A stretch of DNA of 64,000 nt from assembly GCF_037893015.1 (NCBI RefSeq), contig NC_133658.1:145691982-145755981 (forward strand). Reading direction: 5' to 3'. Shown one piece after another: positions 34,378 through 61,140 of the stretch (positions within the stretch are counted from its first letter, which is position 1; every line of letters begins with the position of its first letter). The position numbers and the translations under genes were made by a program. The notes below the pieces were generated by a model. The model worked only from the letters and a program-made list of their open reading frames with translations. It ran no database searches and was not told the origin of the DNA. Origin of the DNA: Macrotis lagotis (lineage: Eukaryota > Chordata > Mammalia > Peramelemorphia > Peramelidae).

Positions 34378-34655
34378 TGTTGAGTCCCACTTCTGGACTC
34401 CCTCAATCTCCCCCAGATGAGCTTTGGAGGGGCAGGAGACAAGGATGACAAAGGAGACAAATACTCCATCAAGATCTCCAAGTGCTCCAAGTCCTCCAAG
34501 AGCTACATTTATTCACCAAAACACCAGTGCCTAAATATATTTCCAGTCTCTAATCCACTCTCACTCCTGTGGCACTTAGTAAGATAAGGCTCTGGTGTTC
34601 AAGGACAGTAGGTGAAGATAATTCACAATGCTCCCATACACAATGGTTCCCAACA
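34378..34655 (-). repeat. 5' LTR of the class II ERV
   Basis: 278 bp running TGTTGAGTCC to GGTTCCCAACA in + orientation, with TG...CA termini and the CTCACT duplication outside. Confidence 0.88.
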
Positions 34656-34661
34656 CTCACT

Positions 34662-34930
34662 TAATTCTGAACACTGGCTTCTAATGTTTTTACTCAACTG
34701 AAATTGAACTTTCCAAAACCCCTACTGACCTAGTTGCCAAATCTGCTTGAACTCCTTATTAATTACTTTCTTCCCTAACAATGTTATTGACATTGCTCTC
34801 TCTCTCTCTCTCTCTCCTCTCCGATTCTCCTATTCTCTTCCTTCTTATCTGATCATTCTTTTTTTGCTGTATTTTTGCTGCAGTATTGTCTACAACAATC
34901 ATTTAAAGAATAAATACTCCCTATATTAGG
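34662..34930 (+). mobile_element. LINE2-like ORF fragment, right half, with (TC)n
   Basis: Continues the L2-like sequence interrupted by the ERV (CTCAACTGAAATTGAACTTT then CCCTACTGACCTAGTTGCCA). A (TC)n run lies at 34795-34815. Confidence 0.4.
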
Positions 34931-34974
34931 GAATTTGCTTTCAAAAGTAGAAATAGCATTCGACTCGGTGTTTA

Positions 34975-35106
34975 AGATAAATATGGATCTGACACCTAAA
35001 CTTGTGAACAAGGAAGAGAAAGAGAATTTTATACCAGCATCATTCATGAATATTGATGCAAAAATAATAAAATTTTGGCAAAGAGAATATATTAATAATT
35101 TTTTTT
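34975..35106 (+). mobile_element. L1 ORF2 reverse-transcriptase fragment
   Basis: Translation gives NKEEKENFIPASFMNIDAKI, matching the L1 RT block 'NYRPISLMNIDAKIL'. Only about 130 bp remains. The HAL1 copy inserted at its right end. Confidence 0.6.
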
Positions 35107-36127
35107 AAATTACAGGCACGTGGGCGGAGCCAAGATGGCAACAAGAGAGGATGATCTTTTGGGCGATCTCTTATAAAATTTATGAACTAAGGAATCTAAC
35201 TAAATTTTCGAGAGACAGAACCCACAGAGGGACCCAGTGAGGCAGTTCTCCTACTCAAGGTAACCTAGAAAAGAGCAAAAAGGCTCTGCTCCCCTGGGTT
35301 GGAGGGGTGGAGAGCAAAGAACTCAAGCCTCCCAGAGGCAGCCCCAGGGCGCTGGGAGCTGTGGCTCACAGCAGCAGGGGAGTTTCCTGATCTATACCCA
35401 GGGGAGCACCAAGCACAACTTGGGGGGCCCTCTGCCAGAGTGCGCATGTGAAGCCCAGGCCTCAGGGCACAGAGCAAGCAGCATGGCCAAGGCAGCCCAG
35501 ATCCAGGAACAGGAATCATAAGCCAGTAAGCAGGAGCCCCCAGGGCATGAGCCCATTGAGCTGAGGGAGGGGAGTGAAGAGAGAGAGACTGCTGAGCTCT
35601 GTCCTCTGCCTCTGGAACAGGACTCTGGGGCTCTGACCACATTCAGATCCTGATCGCATTTTAGGCCCCCCCATAGAACAGCAGGGCCCCCCCCACCTCG
35701 GCCCCATGGCAGAGGGGGGCGCTTATGGTCATTCACAGACCAGGAGGGAGGACAGAGCCTCACACACTGAGACCCTTGTGGAAGTGTCCCAAAAGCTCAG
35801 GAAGCACCCCCAAACCAGGACCAGGCTGGGAAAATGAGCAAGCAGAGAAACAAAAGGAAGACTATTGAGAAATATTTTGCAAATGAGCCCAAGAAGGATC
35901 AAAATATTCAGTCTGAAGATGAGGAAGCACAAGCTCCTGTATCTAAAGACTCCAAGAAAAACAGAAATTGGGCTCAGGCTATGACAGAGTTCAAAAAAGA
36001 CTTTGAAAATCATATGAGGGAATTAGAAGAAAAACTGGGAAAAGAAATGAGAGAGATGCAGGAAAAACATGAAAATGAAGTCAGCAGCTTAGTCAAGGAA
36101 AAAAAAATGCTGAAGAAAATAGCATGC

Positions 36128-36281
36128 TGGGGCAGCTAAGTGGCATAGTGAATAAAGCACAGGCCCTGGAGTCAGGAGTACCTGGGTTCAAATCTGGTCT
36201 CAGACACTTAATAACTACCTAGCTGTGTAGCCTTGGGCAAGCCACTTAACCCTGTTTGCCTTGCAAAAACCTAAAAAAAAA
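36128..36281 (+). mobile_element. CORE-SINE in HAL1 ORF1, private to copy 1
   Basis: Target duplication AAAATAGCATG at 36116-36126 and 36282-36292. The same site in copy 2 is empty. Confidence 0.92.
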
Positions 36282-36369
36282 ATAGCATGATAAAATCCAG
36301 CTTAGGTCAAATGGATAAAACAGTTCAAAAAGTTATTGAGGAGAAGAATGCTTTAAAAAGCAGAATTGG

Positions 36370-36520
36370 GGCAGCTAGGTGGCGTAGTGGATAAAGCACT
36401 GGCCTTGGAGTCAAGAGTACTTGGATTCAAATCCGGTCTCAGACACTTAATAATTACCTAGCTGTGTGGCCTTGGGCAAGCCACTTAACCCCATATGCCT
36501 TGCAAAAACCTAAAAAAAAA
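36370..36520 (+). mobile_element. CORE-SINE in HAL1 ORF1, shared with copy 2
   Basis: Target duplication AAAAGCAGAATTGG near 36356-36369 and 36521-36534. Copy 2 carries a SINE of the same orientation at the same base. Confidence 0.92.
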
Positions 36521-37721
36521 AAAAGCAGAATTGGCCAGATGGAAAAAGAGATAAGCAAGTTCTCTGAGGAAAACAAATCCTTCAGACAAAGAATAGAACT
36601 CAGGGAGATTGCTGAATTGACAAGAAATCAGGACTCAATACTTCAAAACCAAAAGAATGAAAAATTAGAAGAAAATGTGAACTATCTCATTGAAAAAACA
36701 ACTGGTATGGAAAACAGATTTAGGAAAGATAATTTAAAAATTATTGGAATACCTGAAAGTCATGATCAGGAAGAGCCTTGACATCATTTTCAAAGAATTA
36801 CTACAGGAAAATTACCCAGATACCCTAGAAGCAGAGGGCAAAATAGAAATGGAGAGAGTCCACAGAACCCCCGGAGAAAGAGATCCCAAAAAACCAACCC
36901 CCAGGAATATTATAGCCAAGTTCCAGAACTCCGAAGTCAAAGAGAAAATATTACAAGCAGCCAAAAGGACACAATTCAAATATTGTGGAGCTGCAGTCAG
37001 GATCACACAGGATTTAGCAGCAACTACATTGGAAGCTCATAGGGCTTGGAATATAATATACCAGATGGCAAAAGAGCTTAGAATGCAGCCAAGAATCAAC
37101 TACCCAGCAAAACTGCATGTCCTCTTCCAGGGAAAAAGATGGACTTTCAATGAACCAGGGGAATTTCAAATGTTCCTGTTGGAACGCCCAGAGCTGAACA
37201 GAAGGTTTGATCTTCAAATACAGGACTCAGGTGAAGCATAGAGATTGGAGGAGAAGGGGAAAATATGAGGGACTTAATGATGATGAACTGCTTGTATTTC
37301 TGTATAGAAAAATGACACTGTTAACACTCATATGAACCTTCTCAGTTAACAGAGCAGGTAGAAGGAGCTTTTATAGATTGAAGCACAGCTGAATTTGAAG
37401 ATAAAATATGGTGTAAAAATGGAGTCAATAGAAAAAAGGGAAATATAATGGGTGAAAGAAAAAGGAGAGGGGGAAATAGGCCAAGATATTTCATATAATA
37501 AGATTTTTCTTTATTACAATGAGCTATTGCAATGATATGGAAGGGGGGAAGGCAAGGGGGAATGAGGGAATCTTCGCTCTCATCAGAGGTGGCTAGGAGA
37601 GGAAACAGCATATATACTCAATGGGGTATAGACATCTGGAGTAAGAAGGGGGGTGATGTGAGTGATGGAGGAGAGGATGGACCATGGGGGGGAGAGTGGT
37701 CAGATATAACACATTTTCCTT

Positions 37722-38327
37722 TTTACTTCTTGCAAAGGGTTTTGATTGGATGGCCTGTCTGGGACCATAGGGCCAGGTGGATGCTGGGCCTAAGGGGTGG
37801 TAGGGGGGCTCGGGACCTCTTGGCCCCAGGGTGGTAGTGGAGAAATATGAAAGGAGGGAGTTGCGATCAGCAATGACAAAGGTGGAAAAATATGGAAGTA
37901 ACTTTTGTGATGGACTTATCATAAAGAATGTGATCCACCCTTGACAGAGTTGGTGGTGTTGGAACACAGACTGAAGCACATTTTTTATTATTATTATTTT
38001 TTTTTGGGGGGACAGGGCAAATGGGGCTGGGTGGTCTGCCTGGGGCTGCATAGCAGGGTGATCATTGGGTGTCTGAGGCCAGATTTGGACCCGCGTGCTC
38101 CTGGCTCAAGGGCCAGTGCTCTTTTTGCCACCCAGTCACCCCTACTATTATTACTATTTTATTTTATTTTGGGTCTTTTTTTTTTTTAGGTTTTTGCAGG
38201 GCAGTGGGGTTGGGGTGGCTTGCATGCCACACAGCTGGGTGATTGTTGGGTGTGCAGGTCTGTATTTGGGCTTGGGTGCTTCTGGCTCCAGGGCTGGTGC
38301 TCCGTCCACTGCGCCACCTGGCCATAC
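37722..38327 (-). mobile_element. Three SINE-derived segments in the HAL1 3' part
   Basis: Antisense SINE-like blocks lie at about 37722-37838, 38010-38142 and 38186-38327, separated by AT-rich spacers. The third still shows TTTTTGCAGGGCAGTGGGGT and CCACTGCGCCACCTGGCC. All three recur in copy 2 (52178-52312, 51822-51960, 51646-51790), so they belonged to the source element. On the HAL1 sense strand many consensus A positions are G. Confidence 0.75.
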
Positions 38328-38629
38328 CTACAATTATTACTATTATTTTTTTTAATTTTAATTTTAATTGTTTTCTTTCCTTTATTGCTCAAGCGAGTCT
38401 ATATTTTTTGGGGGAGGGAGTATTTTGTTTACTCTTAAACAAGAATATTTTATTAATGTATAAAAAAGCATTATTTGTACAAAATTAGAATAAATAAATA
38501 TTAAATAAGAAAATTACAGGCATGTTATTTTTTGAAAAAAGTTCAAAAGTTCAAAATATAAATAATATATTTGATGATTTTAATGTTTATTTAATGAGTT
38601 TAATACATATTTAAATTATAATTAGGAGG

Positions 38630-38750
38630 GGCAGCCAGGTGGTGCAGTACTTAGAAGACTAGTCCTGTAGTCAGGAGCATGAGTTCAAATCACTTACTAA
38701 GTGACCTTGGGTAAGTCACTAAACCTATTGCCTTGCAAAAAAACAAAATG
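38630..38750 (+). mobile_element. CORE-SINE, older
   Basis: GGGGCAGCCAGGTGGTGCAG through TATTGCCTTGCAAAAAAAC, with an internal deletion in the CORE part. Confidence 0.8.
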
Positions 38751-38954
38751 AATAAATTACTATAAGGAATTTTCTTTAGTCCACTAATTAATGAGGAAAA
38801 GGTTTCAATTTTCATTAGTAAGAAGCTTTATTCATGCCCCTAGATTTCTTTGGAGTTCAGAATGATAAAAATTAAATATAAAAGATTAGTCTATTGCCAG
38901 ATGAAAGGTGAGCCATAGATGAATGTGGTCAACCCCAGAATAACTTCCTCTTGT

Positions 38955-39050
38955 CCTAACTGTGACTGTGATCCTTCTTTTTTCATTTTCATAATCTGTA
39001 AAGTGCAATAATAGAACTAAATGATCTTTAAGTTCCATTTTATCTTTATC
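38955..39050 (+). mobile_element. MIR-family remnant
   Basis: TCATTTTCATAATCTGTAAA then AACTAAATGATCTTTAAGTT, the sense 3' portion of MIR-type SINEs. Confidence 0.45.
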
Positions 39051-39353
39051 AGACAATCAAGAAACAATTTAACTTCTTACCATGTGCTAGGTACTACCCT
39101 TTCTATCACTTTTTAAAAAACAGATACACCTTTCCATCCACTTGCTGATGGAATATATCTCCCTGAGGGAAATAAATTGCTTGTTCCCTATCTCTGTATC
39201 ATCTTAATCAGCAGTGGCTATCCAATAACTTCAACAGAAGGAAACTTATGTGTGTGTCTCAGATGGGGCTGCTAGTTCTCTTCTTATTCCCCAGCTTGGA
39301 CAACTTTCCAGCAAATATTAGGAGTAAGAAATTAAGTAGTATAAGAAAACTAC

Positions 39354-39437
39354 CATATTTCCCCATGTATAAGAGATACCCTTTTCCCAAAAATTTGGGG
39401 TCTAAAAACTGGGAGCTTTTTATATAATGGTTGTAGA
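39354..39437. repeat. Small fold-back element remnant
   Basis: TATTTCCCCATGTATAAGAG...CCCTTTTCCCAAAAATTTGG...GGGAGCTTTTTATATAATGG. The two halves are imperfect complements, as in a decayed palindromic DNA transposon. Family not identified. Confidence 0.4.
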
Positions 39438-39596
39438 TTTCTTTTTTGCTTACATTTCCCACTTTTTCATGCTCTTTATGCTCATCATTTCATATCTGTT
39501 ACCATAAATTAGGTTATGTTTTCCCACATTCTGCCTAGAAATGGCTCAGAAAATATTTTCATCCAGTGCTGTACTAAAGTTCAAAGTGATTCAGTT

Positions 39597-39752
39597 TGGG
39601 GGACAGCTAGGTGGCAAAGTGGATAGAGCAATGGCCCTGGAGTCAGGAGGACCTGAGTTCAAATTTGACTTCAGACATTTAATAATTACCTAGCTGTGTG
39701 ACCTTGGGCAAGTCTCTTAACCCCCTTGTCTTGAAAAAACAACAAAAAAAAG
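39597..39752 (+). mobile_element. CORE-SINE
   Basis: GGGGGACAGCTAGGTGGCAA through GTCTTGAAAAAACAAC, with an A-rich tail. Confidence 0.9.
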
Positions 39753-40214
39753 TAGTTGCTACAACTCTATAGACTCCAAATGCAACTAAAATAGAATACC
39801 AAAATTGGTAGAGAGATGAAATGGTTTTCTTATGTGAGATAATTGAGAAATGTATTCTGGATTAATGTTACAAAGCTAGAAATCAGTTGTATGTCTGTTT
39901 TGAATTCATGTTATTGTTTTATGTTAGTATTGTGCTCATAGCTTCTCGAACTGGAATTTGTGGAAACCATCATATAGAAGTAAAGGATCTCCTGACTCTG
40001 TTTCAGCACTGCACTATTTTTTTTTTCTAGACAGGAGTTTCCCACTTAGTAGATCCTGAGCCTGACTTTGATATCTTGTAAATAATGTGAAACTCAAAAC
40101 TGTATTTTAACATATTTTTATATTCTCCTTGTTTAAAGCTCTTATAAATGTTACCTTAGTTTAGAACAGTTCTCTCTAGATTTAGGTAGAGAATATGGCT
40201 TAAAACCTGTAGGT

Positions 40215-40330
40215 CTGATCTTCAAAAAAGTTCAAATCCAGGTTCAGATATTGTGTGACTGTGGACAAGTCACTTGGACCTGTTTGCCTCAATTTCTCTG
40301 TAAAATGAACTGGAGAAGAAAATTATTGAG
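40215..40330 (+). mobile_element. MAR1-like SINE fragment
   Basis: TTCAAATCCAGGTTCAGATA then TGTAAAATGAACTGGAGAAG, the MAR1-type CORE and 3' region. It ends in the middle of the tail. Confidence 0.6.
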
Positions 40331-41180
40331 GTTCAGGACAAAGAGAAGATCTCTCAAAAGAATCCAAACTCAGATTTCCTCCAAGTCAATCAAAGGACTT
40401 ATTTGGGAAATCACTCTTGTAGGAGCAAGCTGTTCTCCCTAAAGGAAGACTGGCATTCAACTGAGGAGTGGATAGCTTTTTAAAGAGCAAAAGTACAGGA
40501 AAATGAGCTTGAAGATAAAAGAAAGGGGACTAGAGGAGAGAAGGCTTAAGGATGGAGCCAGGAGAAATGGACTTCAGGAAGGGGGGAGATCTATGTGAGT
40601 ATGTTTTATTTATTTATTTAGTTTTTTTGCAAGGCAATGGGGTTAAGTGGCTTACCCAAGGCCACACAGCTAGGTAATTATTAAGTATCTGATGCTAGAT
40701 TTGAACTCTGGTACTCCTGACTCCAGGGCCAGTGCTCTATCCACTGCGCCACCTAGCTGCTCCTATGTGGGATAAAACATATGAAGAATTCACCAATCTC
40801 TCTGACTCAGGAGGGTAAAAAAGGCTTAAATTTTAATTCCCAGGTTACTGGCCTGGGTTTCACTCTTGCCCGGTTGAGTATTATTTCCTGAGAAAATGAA
40901 AACTAAATGCCATAGAAACTCCAAACAACACTCAAATCTTCAGAGAAACCCCAAACAATTCACAACTTCCCTGAAGACTGCAAACGACTCTCAATTCTTA
41001 TGGAAACCATAATACCTGGCTTCCTATGTAACATACCCAGTTAAAAAAGTGTGCTCCCCAATTATCTACTGCTGGAGTCTGGAATGTTTCTTCAATAAAC
41101 ACCTTCACACCCTTTCATTTGTCTTTTGTTGTCCTTATAACTAGACCTTCTGACTTTGTATTGGACCTTTCAACAGGTTA
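40331..41180 (+). mobile_element. Possible solo LTR
   Basis: A ~700-bp non-coding block (excluding a SINE) that ends with TTCTTCAATAAACACCTTCA and a T-rich stretch with CTTTTGTTGTCC. A poly(A) signal near the 3' end and a CA end resemble an LTR. The exact ends and a target duplication were not found, so this is tentative. Confidence 0.3.
40603..40763 (-). mobile_element. CORE-SINE
   Basis: Antisense copy with a short target duplication CTATGTG at 40591-40597 and 40763-40769. Confidence 0.9.
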
Positions 41181-41722
41181 CTACAAAAAATTCACTGGTT
41201 AGATTCTTTGAAGAAGCAGTAAGATAATGAGTTTCAGTAGAAGTAGTGGAATTAAGGAAAGAAGAAACAGCTACAGATGGGCTGGTGAGAGCATCAAGGA
41301 CAGCTAAGAGGGAGGAAAGAGTATGAGAAAGTTATTTGGGGGGTCACCTCAGCAGCTTTCACAGGAAGGCAACTCCCCCCCCACCAAGAGGGGGCTAGCT
41401 TTACAGCAAGACAAGCAGCAGAACTAGTACACAGGATAAGTAGTAAAGAAGGGAAAAGGGTTTGGGGATCCCACTGTCCTTCAAAAGCAGAGGAGCAGCT
41501 CAACTGAGGAGTAGGTGAGCTTTAGGAGGTAGGGACATTTAGGTAGGACTCAGAGAGCAGAGATGAAGGGATGAGAGATATGTTGATGGGGACAGTGGCT
41601 CCAAGAGTTGAGATGACTTAGGGATACGATGATGAGTGGTAGTAGTTCAAAAACTTGATTCCTTCAGGCTAAGATAGGTATCCACTGTTTTATCAATAGG
41701 GGTTTGTCTTCTACCTGGGGCA

Positions 41723-41746
41723 GGGGGGGGGGGGGGGGGGGGGGGT
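41723..41746. repeat. Poly(G) tract
   Basis: About 24 consecutive G followed by TGTGTGT. It has high G-quadruplex potential on the + strand and is prone to length error. Confidence 0.9.
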
Positions 41747-41942
41747 GTGTGACAGGGATTTGCTGAGCCATTGCCAGACTGGGGCAAGAAAGTTTACTAA
41801 AAGTTGACTGACCTCTTCTCTAGCTCAAACAATGGGATGGGGGTGGGGAAGAAATATGGTCAGTGCAGAGGGTACAGATGAATAACTATAAAGCATATTT
41901 CTTGGTCCCATGTTTCCCCTACTTCAAGGTGATCAGAACCAT

Positions 41943-41980
41943 GCAGACAGGGGGTATCAGCTCAGATACCCCCTGTCTGC
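41943..41980. other. Perfect hairpin, 16-bp arms and 6-base loop
   Basis: GCAGACAGGGGGTATC, AGCTCA, GATACCCCCTGTCTGC. The arms are perfectly complementary. It lies about 0.9 kb upstream of the FNTA start codon, between the poly(G) tract and the CpG island. Confidence 0.9.
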
Positions 41981-42109
41981 AGGTAGTGGGGCTTGGCCAG
42001 AAGCTATTATCTTCTTGATAGGGGCGTCCAGGCTGGAGGCTGAGTCCTAGCCGGGGATGAACGTCCCTCACTGAGGTTCAGTAACCACATTCAAAATGGT
42101 CAACCAGTT

Positions 42110-42256
42110 GGGGCGGCTAGGTGGCTTAGTGGATAAAGCACTGGCCCTGGAGTCAGGAGTACCTGGGTTCAAATCCGGTCTCAGACACTTAATAATGACC
42201 TAGCTGTGTGGCCCTGGGCAAGCCACTTAACCCCATTGCCTTGCAAAAAAAAAAAA
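42110..42256 (+). mobile_element. CORE-SINE within a MAR1 remnant
   Basis: Sense copy with target duplication TCAACCAGT/CCAACCAGT at 42101-42109 and 42262-42270. The flanking CTCTGCCAAGAAAGCC block is the tail of an older MAR1-type SINE. Confidence 0.9.
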
Positions 42257-42648
42257 ATGACCAACCAGTCCACTGTCTCTGCCAAGAAAGCCTCAGACAG
42301 GATCATCAAGAGTCAGGTATGACTGATACCATTCAACAGCTCTCTAGGTTTAGGCTTCAAATGGTTAATTTATGTTAAATAATTTCTGGCAGATATGCCC
42401 AAAATGCAAAGTATATTTTTTAAAAATTGAATCAATAGTTTAAAATTTTTTTTTCCCTCGGACAAAAGTGGGTTTTGGGGGGGGGGAGAGGGGGGCAAAG
42501 TATGGAATGAAACAAAGGATTTTCAGTGAGGCGAGAAGGCGGAGAAGGAGTTTCTAGAATATAGGTAAAGGATGCGGGTGGGTGCATTGGGGAAGGCAGG
42601 AGAGTGACAGGACGGGCGGGGGAAGGGCGCCCAGGCCGGGCACCGTGC

Positions 42649-42658
42649 GCGCATGCGC
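42649..42658. promoter_or_regulatory. NRF1 binding site (predicted)
   Basis: Palindrome GCGCATGCGC, the core NRF1 motif, about 200 bases upstream of the FNTA ATG. Confidence 0.7.
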
Positions 42659-42857
42659 CCGTGCGCCCGCGGCCCTGTCGCGCCTTGCTCCCGCCCGCGC
42701 TGCACCGCGGGCGCCTTCCCGCGAGGGCGCTGAGGCTTCGGCCGCACGGCGGGGCTGCGCTCGCCCGGGCTGCGCTCGCCCGCGTCTCTATGGTCGGCGA
42801 GGCGACCGGAAGGGGAAGACGGGAAGGAGGCGGATAGAGGAGGGAGCCCGAGGCGAC

Positions 42858-60568
<17,711 letters not shown>

Positions 60569-60737
60569 TAGAATGACCAATTACATTTGTAGTTCTTTAA
60601 AATTCTTTTTTGGTGTCATTACCACAAGAGAAGTCAAAATTTTCTAGAATCCTTTGGTAACTTTTAATGAGTTTATTTTAATGGTCTGATTAATTCCTAT
60701 TCCAGTGCCTCCAATGAAGGTAGTATGGTGTGTTGCT

Positions 60738-60860
60738 CATCGAGTATTGAATTTGGAGCAGAAAATCTGGATTAAGATCCCACCTTGGATACTGGGGACT
60801 TAATCTTTAACTTTTTTTGAGCTTCAGTTTTCTCGTGGAAAATGGGGCTAATACAGTGTA
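60738..60860 (+). mobile_element. MIR remnant, sense
   Basis: GAATTTGGAGCAGAAAATCT then TTCAGTTTTCTCGTGGAAAA, in MIR order. Confidence 0.45.
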
Positions 60861-60955
60861 CAACAGTGATACAAGTAGATGAAATATATGTCAGTCACTA
60901 TAAATGGAAGTTCTTATCAGTAGAATAGAAGTTCTTTGAGATTAGGGACCCCCAA

Positions 60956-61140
60956 AGGATGAGAAATCTAGGGTTGGAAATGACCTCAGATTATTCTAAT
61001 CCAATCCTTCATTTTATAGTTGAGGGAGTTGAAGGGAAATGATTTTCCCAGTTCCGTGGAGAGCAAGCATCTGAAGTGGAGTTTAGAAATCTGACTTCAA
61101 AGACAGTGAATGTTTTTTCCCAGTGTATCATAATACTACT
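60956..61140 (-). mobile_element. MIR-type SINE, antisense
   Basis: TTGGAAATGACCTCAGATTA, TTCATTTTATAGTTGAGGGA and ATCTGACTTCAAAGACAGTG, the antisense MIR-family layout. Confidence 0.6.

Larger units (their letters stand above)
30400..34655 (-). mobile_element. Class II endogenous retrovirus (betaretrovirus-like), broken, with both LTRs
   Basis: A fossil provirus in reverse orientation. It is bounded by 6-bp target duplications CTCACT at 30394-30399 and 34656-34661, a length typical of class II elements. The 5' LTR is 34378-34655 and the 3' LTR is 30400-30856 (enlarged by a SINE). Next to the 5' LTR is a tRNA-Lys-like primer-binding site. Internally there are gag-like remnants (about 33840-34050), a nucleocapsid region with two zinc knuckles (about 33160-33450) and an aspartic-protease region (about 32500-32760). 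Recognisable pol beyond protease, and env, are absent. It is clearly broken by many lesions. The LTRs differ at roughly 8 percent by eye, which suggests an insertion on the order of ten to twenty-odd million years ago. Confidence 0.82.
35834..37241 (+). pseudogene. L1-type ORF1 of HAL1 copy 1, interrupted
   Basis: ORF1p is an RNA-binding chaperone: coiled coil, RRM, C-terminal domain. Residues from MSKQRNKRK through NWAQAMTEFKKDFENHMREL lead into a coiled coil (HENEVSSLVKE) up to about 36115. After two SINEs the coiled coil resumes at about 36525 (IGQMEKEISKFSEENKSFRQ), followed by RRM and CTD up to the stop at 37241. The two SINEs and one frameshift make it non-coding as a whole. Confidence 0.8.
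35121..38510 (+). mobile_element. HAL1 (half-LINE1) copy 1, full length
   Basis: It starts TGGGCGGAGCCAAGATGGC, the usual L1-family 5' end with a YY1-like CAAGATGGC, and has a ~710-bp 5'UTR. ORF1 begins at 35834 (MSKQRNKRK). Its RRM part contains NLKIIGIPES and its C-terminal part VHRTPGERDPKKPTPRNI and KFQNSEVKEKILQAAKR, ending at 37241. No ORF2 follows. The ~1.27-kb 3' part has no long frame and contains three SINE-derived antisense segments. ORF1 is interrupted by two sense SINEs and has a frameshift near 36775, where copy 2 reads HDQEKSLDII straight through. Target duplication AAATTACAGGCACG at 35107-35120 and AAATTACAGGCATG at 38511-38524. ORF1-only elements of this kind are known as HAL1, including in opossum. 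Confidence 0.85.

Noticed and set aside
35265-35763. Minus-strand open frames opposite the HAL1 5'UTR
   Set aside because: Shadows of a GC-rich L1-type 5'UTR. The same region in copy 2 shows equivalent but non-conserved frames.
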